Below are positions 17,206 through 26,132 of a DNA stretch of 45,833 nt, one piece after another. Positions within the stretch are counted from its first letter, which is position 1. The number at the start of each line of letters is the position of its first letter. Below the pieces are notes generated by a model that made no database searches, had not been told where the DNA came from, and saw only the letters and a list, made by a program, of their open reading frames with translations. The stretch covers positions 1-45,833 of the forward strand of contig NZ_WJFC01000099.1 in assembly GCF_009725235.1 (NCBI RefSeq), read 5' to 3'. The position numbers and the translations under genes were made by a program. This stretch comes from Scytonema sp. UIC 10036 (GTDB lineage Bacteria > Cyanobacteriota > Cyanobacteriia > Cyanobacteriales > Nostocaceae).

Positions 17206-18636
17206 CTAAATTTCGACTTCTGAAACTAATGTAGGTTGAGACTTGGCGGGTAAAACATTTCGCACAATGTCAACAAGTGACTGGCTGCGTGGTTCTTGAA
17301 CAACGAGCAAAGGTAGCAGAGCAATTAATCGTAAAACAGCCGAAAGCACAAACAGTCCGGGTAAACCTCCAAGCATATTTAGTCCAGCTATAAAGCCACC
17401 AACAGTTGAACCTAACCCTCCACTGACACCAGCAACAGCAGCGGCAATGGCAAAATACTGAGAAGGACGATCTAAAGGTGCTACTGACATTTGAATATTG
17501 CTGCTGCATAACTCAATTGCTGCCATAAAACCACCAGTTATTAAATGGATTGTTGGTAACAATATCCATATAGAAACTGAATCAGCACCAGCAAATAGCC
17601 AAAATATTGGTGTAACTGCTATCAAAATACCAACTAACAGTAGAAGCGGACGATTCCCAATCCTGTCAGCCAACTTACCCCACAGCACTAGCAGGATTAA
17701 GTTTGCGCCAGCCGCCAAACTAGTGTAAAGCGTGACTGTACTTAGATCCAACGCTAAATTTCTCATCATATAAAGATTGAAGAACGGTGCGCTAAGGTTG
17801 ATTGCAAAAGTCCACAGACCTAAGTACAGTAGTAATTTGAGAAAGTTGATGTCTTTAAAGATACTGACCTTTCTAGGTTGGCTGTATTTGTCTTCCTTTT
17901 GATTGGGTGAAGTCTCAACATGAGTGACTTGCGGATTGACATCTTGCATCCAAAACTGACACATCAAACTTGCTATCCCAACCACAACTCCACCCAACAA
18001 CATCACACTAAAACCTTGAATTGTGCCTCCAGGCCAAGCCGATATACTAAATCCAAGCACTGGTACACACAAGAGGTTTGTTAGGCTTGCAGTACTATTG
18101 CGAAAACCAAAATATCTGCCCCGCAACTGTTTGGGAACTAAAGCCGCCATCCAGCTAAACCAGGCTGAAGAACCTAAAGCTCCTAACACGTTAGCGATAA
18201 AAATTATACTTAATGTCCAAGTTACCAGTTGATGGTGATGATTGTTGGACGAACCCAACCACATAATACCTAACAATAAAGTCAGCCACAGTAGCCTTGA
18301 TGGCCCAAATATGGCTAGCACGTACCAATGACGGCTCTTGGTACGATCTGCAATAAATGCTCCTAGTGGTTGTAAAAAGTTTACTAGCATGGGAATTGAC
18401 GACAGCATCCCAATTTCTACTGGTGTTGCACCTAGTTCTAGTAGAAAGTTCACCAGCAACACACCACTCGTGATGTTGGAAAAGATAGCGGCTAAGATAC
18501 CATCTATGGTGGATGCCTTAAGGCTAGTTCTTATGACTTGTTTAGAAATTTTTGCGCTCGTATCGGTTTTTTGTGTTAGCGTCGCGCCAGAAAGAGGTTC
18601 CAGTGCTTCTAAAGTAGGACAAGATAAATTGTTCAC
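17206..18636 (-). CDS. MFS transporter
   Basis: The 476-residue protein has a soluble N-terminal tail of about 35 residues followed by about twelve hydrophobic segments in two halves, with a hydrophilic loop (DVNPQVTHVETSPNQKEDKY) between them. MFS motif A occurs in both halves: GAFIADRTKSRHW and GKLADRIGNRPLL. The substrate cannot be predicted; members of this group are usually drug or metabolite exporters. Translation starts at a GTG at 18636. The MocR-type gene lies 127 bp downstream of its stop, suggesting regulator and transporter belong together. Confidence 0.9.
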   Translation of the reverse strand: MNNLSCPTLEALEPLSGATLTQKTDTSAKISKQVIRTSLKASTIDGILAAIFSNITSGVLLVNFLLELGATPVEIGMLSSIPMLVNFLQPLGAFIADRTKSRHWYVLAIFGPSRLLWLTLLLGIMWLGSSNNHHHQLVTWTLSIIFIANVLGALGSSAWFSWMAALVPKQLRGRYFGFRNSTASLTNLLCVPVLGFSISAWPGGTIQGFSVMLLGGVVVGIASLMCQFWMQDVNPQVTHVETSPNQKEDKYSQPRKVSIFKDINFLKLLLYLGLWTFAINLSAPFFNLYMMRNLALDLSTVTLYTSLAAGANLILLVLWGKLADRIGNRPLLLLVGILIAVTPIFWLFAGADSVSIWILLPTIHLITGGFMAAIELCSSNIQMSVAPLDRPSQYFAIAAAVAGVSGGLGSTVGGFIAGLNMLGGLPGLFVLSAVLRLIALLPLLVVQEPRSQSLVDIVRNVLPAKSQPTLVSEVEI

Positions 18637-18721
18637 TATAAATTCAGTTGTTAAGCTACAGAATCAGACGTGCAAGGACTGACCATACCAGTGCTAGAGC
18701 TTCTAAACTGAACACTAGCTT

Positions 18722-18746
18722 GACCGTTACAGACCAAGTAACAGTC
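18722..18746. promoter_or_regulatory. Operator-like inverted repeat upstream of the MFS gene
   Basis: GACCGTTAC (18722-18730) and GTAACAGTC (18738-18746) match as inverted copies at 8 of 9 positions, 86 bp upstream of the MFS start. It may bind a regulator, perhaps the MocR-type protein. The rest of 18637-18991 holds no gene that I can see. Confidence 0.4.
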
Positions 18747-18938
18747 AGCAGTATGATACATTTCTCAATCTACCTAAACATAAATAAAAAGTTAAATTCT
18801 ACTTAAGGATGAAATGCTGTTTCCGATTGTTTAAATTTATTAAGCTTTTTGGCAAAAGGTAGCTATGCTAAGGCTTTTATCTATGTTGTAGTGCTTGTCA
18901 CTAATGCTCCCGACGAAACGAAATGGGATGGCAAATGT

Positions 18939-18994
18939 GTAGGTTGGGTTGAGGAACGAAACCCAACATTTTGTCCGGTTTGTTGGGTAACGCG
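18939..18994. repeat. GTAGGTTGGGTT dispersed repeat, second copy
   Basis: GTAGGTTGGGTTGAGGAACG followed by AAACCCAAC forms a hairpin; another TTGTTGGGTAACGCG follows. It is the same family as 8897-8956. It starts where the VapC coding sequence ends, so it marks the truncation point. Confidence 0.7.
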
Positions 18995-19039
18995 ATCGCG
19001 GAAGACGCCGACCCAAACAGATGTATCAATCAGCAGCAT
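18992..19039 (-). pseudogene. VapC toxin stub (first 16 codons)
   Basis: From the ATG at 19039 the sequence reads MLLIDTSVWVGVFRDR, the unmistakable N-terminus of a PIN-domain VapC with its first catalytic Asp. After Arg16 it runs into the GTTGGGTT-type repeat and no PIN-domain residues follow; the frame ends at 18881. The start overlaps the vapB gene by 14 bp, the usual coupled arrangement. No functional toxin can be made. Confidence 0.8.
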
Positions 19040-19238
19040 GATTCGTTTCGCGCAGGGCTTTGTGGTCGAAGTCCGGAGTAAACTGGATTTGTCCGGCGAG
19101 GTCGAGAAGGTTTTTCTTTCTACGCGATCGCACAAGTTCTTGCAGAGCAAGGTTAAGCACTTCTTCTTGAGTGCTAAGGTTGGTAAGTTGGAAGGCTTCG
19201 TCAAGAAGAGCTTCATCGAGGTTGAGAGTGATTTGCAT
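19026..19238 (-). CDS. VapB-type antitoxin, toxin partner lost
   Basis: The 70-residue protein is a VapB-like antitoxin: a ribbon-helix-helix-type N-terminus (MQITLNLDEALLDEAFQL, TQEEVLNLALQELVRSRR) and a short acidic C-terminal toxin-binding tail. Its vapC partner begins in the overlap but is truncated after 16 codons. The antitoxin is thus an orphan. It could still bind its own promoter or cross-protect against another VapC, which is speculation. Confidence 0.8.
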   Translation of the reverse strand: MQITLNLDEALLDEAFQLTNLSTQEEVLNLALQELVRSRRKKNLLDLAGQIQFTPDFDHKALRETNHAAD

Positions 19239-19349
19239 GGGCTGACAGTGGGAGAACTGGTTTTAGGGACAATGTGTCTTATACTTTATCCTCTACCTTG
19301 TAGGGCTTTTATTTTTTCATTAAATCACTTGTAGTACGATACCGATGCT

Positions 19350-19517
19350 CTAGTTGAAATGGAATGATGTGAAAGTTGCCTCACGAATACGACACGCCGT
19401 AAACAGGCATACTCCAAACAAAGTCCGGTCACGGTCATTTTCTAGCCCGTGGTTGAAAATTCGCTGTATCTCCTCCTGTGTAAGCACTTTAGCCCTACCG
19501 TGCCGATTGACCTTCAT
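19350..19517 (-). pseudogene. Tyrosine recombinase (phage integrase-like) N-terminal stub
   Basis: From the ATG at 19517 the minus strand encodes 55 residues: MKVNRHGRAKVLTQEEIQ, then RDRTLFGVCLFTACRIREA, and a stop at 19350-19352. The second part is the start of a tyrosine-recombinase catalytic domain, where the Arg in ACRIREA matches the first catalytic Arg. Cyanobacteria carry short integrase-like proteins beginning just so. The rest (HxxR and Tyr motifs) is absent, so this is a remnant. Confidence 0.6.
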
Positions 19518-19642
19518 CACTCAACTGCAATTTACCCTGTATCACAATTTACTATCACTCCTCACAAAAAACTCAAAATCAAATGATACAAAAACTTAAA
19601 TTCCAAATCGTATGTATTATTTTTTCAAAAGGAGGTATGTGA

Positions 19643-20170
19643 ATGTCCAATTATCTAAGTAGTTGTGACCTAGTTACACTGTTATGTAATACATTCGGAT
19701 ACACTCTTGAACATCTAACTATTGTAGAAAAGCAATTACTTAGATTAATTTTGTCTTATTATACAACCCGTTCTTATACGTATAAACCGATATCTCTTAC
19801 AAAAGCAATGTTAGAAACTGAAAACATGATTTATCAGATAACCTCTAAATACCCAAGGAATAAGGAATCTGTTTCTTTAGCTATTGGTATTTTGGAAGGG
19901 ATTGACATAGATACAGCCGAGGGATTGATAGAAAGTATCACCAAACTGATTAAATCTGAATCGAACGAGGTAAGTAACTTACCAATTCAAACAAAATCCT
20001 TTAACAAAGATTTTGGTAATCATGTTATTGTTAGGTCTCAAAAACTTAGAGATAATTCAAAACAGCTTCAAATGAGATATAGGGAAAATAGAGCTAATTC
20101 AAAACAACTTAAGATACTTTATAACGACTTTAGTTGTCGGTTTGAAGCCTTGAAAGCACATTTTGCTTAA
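19643..20170 (+). CDS. Hypothetical protein with strong ribosome binding site
   Basis: The 175-residue protein has a near-perfect Shine-Dalgarno (AAAAGGAGGT, 19628-19637) but no family I recognise. It looks mainly helical and soluble, without signal peptide or membrane segments. Near the C-terminus a basic, Asn-rich motif is repeated: RDNSKQLQMRYRENR and then RANSKQLKILYNDF. The surrounding DNA is low in GC compared with leuA or the kinase. Toxin-antitoxin genes and the integrase stub on both sides suggest accessory DNA. Function unknown; a nucleic-acid-binding role would fit the basic C-terminus but is only a guess. Confidence 0.65.
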   Translation: MSNYLSSCDLVTLLCNTFGYTLEHLTIVEKQLLRLILSYYTTRSYTYKPISLTKAMLETENMIYQITSKYPRNKESVSLAIGILEGIDIDTAEGLIESITKLIKSESNEVSNLPIQTKSFNKDFGNHVIVRSQKLRDNSKQLQMRYRENRANSKQLKILYNDFSCRFEALKAHFA

Positions 20171-20459
20171 GGTCAACAGAAATTAGGGATAATCAAGCTG
20201 TATCAATTGAGTCAATAGCCAATAGATTTTCCAACATTGATATATAGTCATCTCATTTCATTGAACACACTAGTGTGACTGTACCAGGAAACAAACCGAT
20301 TACTGTTGGTGAGGGGTACAGTACTATTGCTTGGGTGCTGTGAAGATTCTGGTAGTTGGGCATTACCGTTGCGGCACGAGCGAATCACTATGACATGGGC
20401 TTTAAGATTGTAGAATTAAGAAGTCGAGAAAATAGACTATCAAATACAGAGATGTGCTA
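20171..20459. other. Intergenic region before the vapBC-like pair
   Basis: No gene recognised. A 28-codon open stretch ending at TGA near 20342 (TVPGNKPITVGEGYSTIAWVL) looks like the tail of a lost gene but matches nothing I can name. Confidence 0.3.
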
Positions 20460-20720
20460 ATGACTTACCCGGAACTGCGCCAAAAAATCGAACAACAACT
20501 AGCTCAATTGCCATCCGAACAACTCTCCTTAGTCAGTGATTTCTTGGATTCCCTAACTAACAAAAGTACTATTAATCAACGCCCGCTTCGTCGGTTAGCT
20601 CCAATTAAACGAGGAACCAAGGCAGGCGATCTACTGAAATTTGCTGGAACCTGGCAAGGAAATGATTTGGAAGAATGTCTTCGCTCTGTAAAAGAATCCC
20701 GCTCTAAAGCCCAATTTTAA
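20460..20720 (+). CDS. Putative antitoxin of a VapC-type pair
   Basis: The protein of about 86 residues starts at the ATG at 20460 (an in-frame GTG at 20454 is the alternative). Its first half is a helical segment with a conserved pattern (YPELRQKIEQQLAQLPSEQLSLVSDFLDSL) seen in cyanobacterial antitoxins paired with PIN toxins. The second half is basic, then ends in an acidic-basic helix (NDLEECLRSVKESRS). It lies 9 bp before the vapC gene, so the two are co-translated. It should neutralise the toxin and repress the operon, as for the family. Confidence 0.75.
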   Translation: MTYPELRQKIEQQLAQLPSEQLSLVSDFLDSLTNKSTINQRPLRRLAPIKRGTKAGDLLKFAGTWQGNDLEECLRSVKESRSKAQF

Positions 20721-20729
20721 TTTCTTTCC

Positions 20730-21173
20730 ATGTATCTCTTAGATACCAACCATTGCAGTTATATCATTAATAACATCCCTAACGTCATTGCCGCTCTGCA
20801 ATCTCGTTCTGCTAGTGACATTGGCATTAGCATTATCACTTACGGTGAACTGCTCTACATGAGCGAAAAATCAGAACAACAAGCCAAAAACCGGGCAGCA
20901 GTTCAAGCATTTTTGATAGATATTGACTTGTATTTCATTGACGAAGAAACCGCTATTTTTTACAGTCAACTCAAAGCAGCAGTTTTTGAGCGGTTTGCCC
21001 CTAAAGATAAAAGCAAACGTCGGAGTACAAGTGTTGGAGATTTGGGATTTGATGACCACGATCTTTGGATCGCAGCGACAGCGATTCAGCATAATCTCAT
21101 CCTTGTTTCTGCGGACAGCGATTTTATCCGAATTCAGCAAGCACAACCTTTTCTGGTGGAATCTTGGCTATAA
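20730..21173 (+). CDS. VapC-type PIN-domain ribonuclease toxin
   Basis: The 147-residue protein is a complete PIN domain: MYLLDTNHCSYII (Asp5), SIITYGELLY (Glu40), LGFDDHDLWIAATAI (Asp109/Asp111) and LVSADSDFIRI (Asp129/Asp131). This acidic quartet binds Mg2+ for RNA cleavage, and no catalytic residue looks lost. VapC toxins usually cut initiator tRNA or rRNA. The antitoxin gene lies 9 bp upstream. Unlike the truncated vapC at 19039, this pair looks functional. Confidence 0.9.
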   Translation: MYLLDTNHCSYIINNIPNVIAALQSRSASDIGISIITYGELLYMSEKSEQQAKNRAAVQAFLIDIDLYFIDEETAIFYSQLKAAVFERFAPKDKSKRRSTSVGDLGFDDHDLWIAATAIQHNLILVSADSDFIRIQQAQPFLVESWL

Positions 21174-21244
21174 TCCACGAAAAACCTGTGGTCGGTTATC
21201 TTTGATGAGAGTTTTGCTAATGTGAACACGAAGGCTAGTCTTTA

Positions 21245-21313
21245 CAAAAAAACTGGTTTTTTTGTTGAGCCAACAAGATATCAAGTAGGGGCGCAATGCC
21301 GCCGCGCCCCTAC
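21245..21313. repeat. Two palindromes downstream of vapC
   Basis: CAAAAAAAC-tg-GTTTTTTTG (21245-21264) has 9-bp perfect arms, and GTAGGGGCGC ... GCGCCCCTAC (21285-21313) has 10-bp perfect arms around a nine-base loop. The second is a common cyanobacterial intergenic hairpin. Together they probably separate vapC transcription from the caspase gene. Further down, TGTTAAG (21422-21428) and CTTAACA (21458-21464) form a possible operator for the caspase gene. The gap 21174-21519 holds no gene. Confidence 0.6.
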
Positions 21314-21519
21314 AAGTCTGAAACGACCATTATCCGTTAACACATATAATGGTCAATTTGTATAGTGCGTAAGTCCTAATTATTAAAACTCACGTAAAGA
21401 CGCAATTTTGCGTAATTTTTATGTTAAGTCATGATATTTATGCATAAGCTGATTTTGCTTAACACTATTTAAATATATAGGTAATAGATAGTTTAAGCAG
21501 TTATTTATAACTTCCAATT

Positions 21520-24500
21520 ATGTCCAAGCACGAGTTTCAGCGGAATTTTGCCGTTATTATCGGGATTAATGATTATTCAAATGGCATCCCACCCTTGGAA
21601 ACGGCTGTCCCTGATGCTTGCGAACTTGCTCGGATTCTGGAAGATTACAAATACGGTGTGCGGCTGCTTTTAAACCAAGATGCTTCTTTGGAAGGACTGA
21701 ACCAACTACTTGCTGCTTTTCACGCACAGAAATTACCTCTTGATCGAGAAACGATCGCACTCAATGAAAATGACAGGATTGTATTTTACTTTGCCGGACA
21801 CGGTCTTGCTCTGGATGCATTGGAAAATGAAGAAGGTCCGGCGGGTTATCTTGTACCGGCTGATGCTGAGTCAGGTCATATCAGTACTTACCTGCAAATG
21901 CAGAATTTACACGATGCTCTGCTTGCTCTACCTTGCAGGCATTTGTTAGTTATTCTTGATTGCTGTTTTGCAGGCGCATTTCGTTGGTCAAGTCACAAAA
22001 GAAATGCCTTGCGGCGTTTGCCAGTTGTGTATCAAGAACGTTACGATCGCTTCATTCAAGACCGAGCTTGGCAAGTCCTAGCATCTGCGGCTGACGATGA
22101 GAAGGCTTTGGATTTTGTTGCATCTCGTGGAACGGTAGAACATCACTCTCCTTTTGCTGCAGCACTGTTTCAAGCCTTACGCGGTGATGCCGATATTTCT
22201 TTACCAGTTAAAGATGGCACACCAACTGGGGATGGAGTCATTACAGCAACAGAACTCTACTTTTATCTGGGGGCGAAATTGGCAACAACGACTCAAAAAC
22301 TCCACAGTCGCCAAACTCCTGGTTTATATCACTTAGCAAAACATGACAACGGGGAATACATTTTTCTAGTTCCCGGTCATAAATTGAACTTACCACCTGC
22401 TCCTCAACTGAATCCTGAGAAGAACCCTTACCGAGGTCTAGAATCTTTTGATGAGGCTCACAGTGAGTTGTTTTTTGGAAGAAAGAAATTAACAGAACAA
22501 TTGAGTCGGGTTGTTTGCGATCGCCAATTAACGGTAGTCTTGGGAGCCTCAGGAACAGGTAAATCCAGTCTTGTAAAAGCCGGATTATTGCCTTATTTGC
22601 GTAAATCTACTATTCATGATTGGTATATTATTGACCCTATTCGTCCCGGTATTTCTCCAAGAATTGTACTTTCTCAAGTTAAAAAGAAGATATCAACGGC
22701 AAACGATCGCCAATTGTCACTGCTTGCTGTCGTAAATGCTTGGTGCAATGCCAATCCTCAAAAGAAACTACTGCTTGCGATCGACCAATTTGAAGAATTG
22801 GTTACCACGTGTCAAAACGATGAAATGCGATCGCAGTTTTTAACAGAACTGGAACAAGCACTTGCCCAACCACAGTTTCATATTGTCATAACGCTCCGCT
22901 TGGACTTTGAACCACAGTTTTTAACATCTGCTTTTCCAGATCGTTGGATGGATGCCCGATTTTTGATACCGCCAATGACTCAAAATGAGCTTCGAGAAGT
23001 CATTGAAAAACCAGCAGCAGAAAAAGTCCTTTATTTTGAACCAGCACAATTAGTAGAGCGATTAATTAATGAAGTTGTTCAGATGCCTGGAGCACTTCCG
23101 CTCCTTTCTTTTACTCTGAGCGAACTTTATTTGAAATATTTGAACCGTCGAGGCGATAACCGGGCTTTAACAGAACAGGATTATAACGACTTGGGGGGAG
23201 TCGCAGGCTCCCTAACCCGTAGAGCAACCAAAGAGTATGAAAAATTAGTACAAATGGACTCTCTTTACGACTACACTGTTCGTAAAGTTATGTTGCGAAC
23301 GGTCACTGTCGATGGCGGTGCTTTGGCTCGCAGACGGGTTCCTTTGCGCGAACTAGAGTACCCCAATGCTGAAGACAACAAGCGAGTTAAGCAAATTATT
23401 CAATGCTTTACCGATGCTCGATTGATTGTCAGTGGAAAAGAACCTAATGGGGAACCTTTCGTAGAACCCGCCCACGATGCTTTAGTGTTGGGATGGGATC
23501 TTTTACAAAAGTGGAAGGACGATAAGCAACAAAATGAAAGTTTAGTGCTGCGCCAACGTCTGGCACTGGCTGCTCATGATTGGCACGATCGCGATCGCAA
23601 ATCGGCTTTTCTCTGGAGTCGTGACCCCCGCATTGCCGTGTTAGAAAAAGTTCTAGAATATCCTCCCCAGAAGAACTGGCTGAATCAGCTAGAAACGGAA
23701 TTTGTGAAAAGTAGCATTCAAAAAAGACAAGATGAACTTGAAGAAGCTAAGGAGCGTTTGCGAATCTCACAAGAACGACAGCAAATTGCTCGGGCTCGCC
23801 TATTAGCAACACAAGCACAAATGATACAAAGGGAGGATATTAGTTTACTGCAATTGAGTACTTTACTGGCTGTTGAATCCATGAAACGCTTCAACAAGCT
23901 AGAAATGAGGTATCTTTTGGCAGATCAAACCCTACGTCAAGGGCTGGCTTTGCTCCCACGCTCTATCGCTCGGATCGATAAACATAGCTTTCAGAATTAT
24001 ACTTGTTCAAATTCATTAGCCTTTTGTTCTGATGGCAAACATTTAGCGATCGCCAATGATGCCATCAGACTGATAGAAATAAAGAGCGGTCAAGAAGTGG
24101 CTAGTCTAGAGTATGAAAAAGATTTAAAAGTTGCCACCATCAGCCCAGATGGGAAATATGCTGCTACTTGTTGTCAAGATGGAATCGTCAAGATTTGGAA
24201 TTTAAAAAATCAACAATTCATTGCACAAATAGTCAGCGAGCGACCCGTACAGCATATTATTTTTAGCCCAAAAAGACAATATATAGTTATTGTAAGTGGT
24301 GGTTTTAGAGGTGTATGGCAATTGACGGATTCTTTAGAAGTCATACCTGTGGGATTGCCATTAGTAAAATTACCAGAGTTTTATAGCGGTCAAGAGCCGA
24401 TTTCTTTCAGTCCGGATGGCAATTATTTAGCTGAATTTATTGAAGATAATCCTGGTTCTGGAGAAGGGAGAAGACAGGTTTGGAAACTTTCTACCAAGCG

Positions 24501-26118
24501 GCGAATTATCAACGAAACCGTGAATTTATCTTCACCAACTAGCTCCGAACTCAATTTGGCTGTTCGCGAAAATGTTGATGACATGGCATTTAGTTTAGAC
24601 AGTAAATTTTTTGCGGCAACAGTGAATTTAACTACCGTTAAAGTATGGAAAATACCAAGTGGTAGAGAAGAGATGACTGTAGAGCATAATGCATGGATTA
24701 ATACTATTGCCATGAGCTTTAATGGTCAGTATATGGCGGCTGGAGATAGGAAAGGAGAAGCAATTGTTTGGGAGGTTCCTCGCGGTTATCAAGTGACACA
24801 TATCAAAGATAACCCCACAACCTGGTTGAGTTGTGTTGTCTTTAGTCCCGATGGAAATTATTTGGCTACTGTGGGGAAAGGATTTAACAAAATTGCTAGA
24901 ATATATCACGTTTTTCGAGGTCAAGAAGTTGCACGCCTGCTCCATGAAAACTATGTTGTCAATATCGCCTTTAGTCGAGATAGTCAGTACATAGCAACTC
25001 AGGAAGATAGCAATCCAGAAAAAGGGTATAGCGATACTGTACATCTATGGCAGATTGTTGATGACTTTGATGGTAAAGTTGCGCTCGAACTTGATAGAGA
25101 AAAATTTGTTAATAGTATCACTATAAGTTCTCGCGGTCAGTATTTAGGAATAACTTGCAGCCAAGCTCATGGGTTACAAGTTTATGATATGAATTCTTAT
25201 CAGGAGGTAAGATTTATCAAACATCAAGGAGCACATTATGCTGTTTTCAGTACAGATGAAGAATTGGTAGCTACTGTTGGCGATGATAAAACGGTAAGAC
25301 TTTGGGAACTAGCAAGCGGTCAAGAATTGCTAGCGATGGAACACAATGCGAATGTGATTGCGATCGCCTTTAGTCAAGACGCAAAATTCTTAACTACATT
25401 AGTTCACTTGACAACTATATATAGAGACAACATTGAAGTTTTAATTTGTGATATTATAGTATGGGATATTATAAATTATCAACAAAGTGATAAATTAGAA
25501 AATAGCAAAGTCATCAGCATCAGTTCAGATGGAAAATCTTTAGTAATTCTTCCTAAAGATTCAAATTTTACCGATAAAAATTTATTGGTTCTAAAAATTT
25601 TAGAAAGAGAAGAAGTGACACGTATAAAGCTAGATAATGAGGGATTAAGTGAATTTATCCTGAGTACAGATGGAAAATACCTAGCTGGGTTTGGTGGATT
25701 TTATGGTTCGGATACATCCGTAGACAGTGATGGTTTCATCCAAGTGTGGGACTTGTCCGGTGAAGAAATTTTACCTATTATAAAACTGGGTAGAGCGGTG
25801 ACAAAAGTAGTTTTCAGTCCAGGAAGTCGCTTCTTAGCAGCAGCTGTTGGTGGTGATACTGTCAGAATATGGGATTTGATAAGTAAGCAAGAAGTGTCGC
25901 GTATTGAAGTTTACGGAGGTATAAATCATATTATTTTTAGCTGGGATAGCGAACACTTAGTAACTGTTAATTGTTTAAACCAAGTTCAAATCTGGAATTT
26001 ACAGCCAGAAGTTTTGATTGAAGAGGCATGCAGTCGATTGACTTGCAATTTAACTTTAGAAGAGTGGGACTTGTATTTAGGTGAAACTTATCAAAAAATT
26101 TGCCCCAATCTTCCTTAA
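21520..26118 (+). CDS. Caspase-like peptidase / nSTAND NTPase / WD40 protein
   Basis: The 1532-residue protein joins three modules. Residues about 8-290 are a C14 caspase-like peptidase with the catalytic His in VFYFAGHG (His94) and Cys in LLVILDCCFAG (Cys149). Residues about 302-700 are an nSTAND-type NTPase: NPYRGLESFDEAHSELFFGR, Walker A GASGTGKSS (Lys348), Walker B LLLAIDQFEE (417-426). From about 820 to 1500 there are roughly 13 WD40 repeats (FSPDGNYLA, VWEV, LWEL), enough for two propellers. The C-terminus (EACSRLTCNLTLEEWDLYL) is typical of cyanobacterial caspase-WD40 proteins. No signal peptide is seen. The WD40 part should sense a partner, the NTPase oligomerise and the peptidase cut, causing cell death or defence. 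Targets are unknown. Confidence 0.92.
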   Translation: MSKHEFQRNFAVIIGINDYSNGIPPLETAVPDACELARILEDYKYGVRLLLNQDASLEGLNQLLAAFHAQKLPLDRETIALNENDRIVFYFAGHGLALDALENEEGPAGYLVPADAESGHISTYLQMQNLHDALLALPCRHLLVILDCCFAGAFRWSSHKRNALRRLPVVYQERYDRFIQDRAWQVLASAADDEKALDFVASRGTVEHHSPFAAALFQALRGDADISLPVKDGTPTGDGVITATELYFYLGAKLATTTQKLHSRQTPGLYHLAKHDNGEYIFLVPGHKLNLPPAPQLNPEKNPYRGLESFDEAHSELFFGRKKLTEQLSRVVCDRQLTVVLGASGTGKSSLVKAGLLPYLRKSTIHDWYIIDPIRPGISPRIVLSQVKKKISTANDRQLSLLAVVNAWCNANPQKKLLLAIDQFEELVTTCQNDEMRSQFLTELEQALAQPQFHIVITLRLDFEPQFLTSAFPDRWMDARFLIPPMTQNELREVIEKPAAEKVLYFEPAQLVERLINEVVQMPGALPLLSFTLSELYLKYLNRRGDNRALTEQDYNDLGGVAGSLTRRATKEYEKLVQMDSLYDYTVRKVMLRTVTVDGGALARRRVPLRELEYPNAEDNKRVKQIIQCFTDARLIVSGKEPNGEPFVEPAHDALVLGWDLLQKWKDDKQQNESLVLRQRLALAAHDWHDRDRKSAFLWSRDPRIAVLEKVLEYPPQKNWLNQLETEFVKSSIQKRQDELEEAKERLRISQERQQIARARLLATQAQMIQREDISLLQLSTLLAVESMKRFNKLEMRYLLADQTLRQGLALLPRSIARIDKHSFQNYTCSNSLAFCSDGKHLAIANDAIRLIEIKSGQEVASLEYEKDLKVATISPDGKYAATCCQDGIVKIWNLKNQQFIAQIVSERPVQHIIFSPKRQYIVIVSGGFRGVWQLTDSLEVIPVGLPLVKLPEFYSGQEPISFSPDGNYLAEFIEDNPGSGEGRRQVWKLSTKRRIINETVNLSSPTSSELNLAVRENVDDMAFSLDSKFFAATVNLTTVKVWKIPSGREEMTVEHNAWINTIAMSFNGQYMAAGDRKGEAIVWEVPRGYQVTHIKDNPTTWLSCVVFSPDGNYLATVGKGFNKIARIYHVFRGQEVARLLHENYVVNIAFSRDSQYIATQEDSNPEKGYSDTVHLWQIVDDFDGKVALELDREKFVNSITISSRGQYLGITCSQAHGLQVYDMNSYQEVRFIKHQGAHYAVFSTDEELVATVGDDKTVRLWELASGQELLAMEHNANVIAIAFSQDAKFLTTLVHLTTIYRDNIEVLICDIIVWDIINYQQSDKLENSKVISISSDGKSLVILPKDSNFTDKNLLVLKILEREEVTRIKLDNEGLSEFILSTDGKYLAGFGGFYGSDTSVDSDGFIQVWDLSGEEILPIIKLGRAVTKVVFSPGSRFLAAAVGGDTVRIWDLISKQEVSRIEVYGGINHIIFSWDSEHLVTVNCLNQVQIWNLQPEVLIEEACSRLTCNLTLEEWDLYLGETYQKICPNLP

Positions 26119-26132
26119 ATTTTAAATTATAT

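Noticed and set aside
18849..19334. 161-residue plus-strand frame
   Set aside because: It lies opposite vapB, the vapC stub and a dispersed repeat, and has no recognisable domain.
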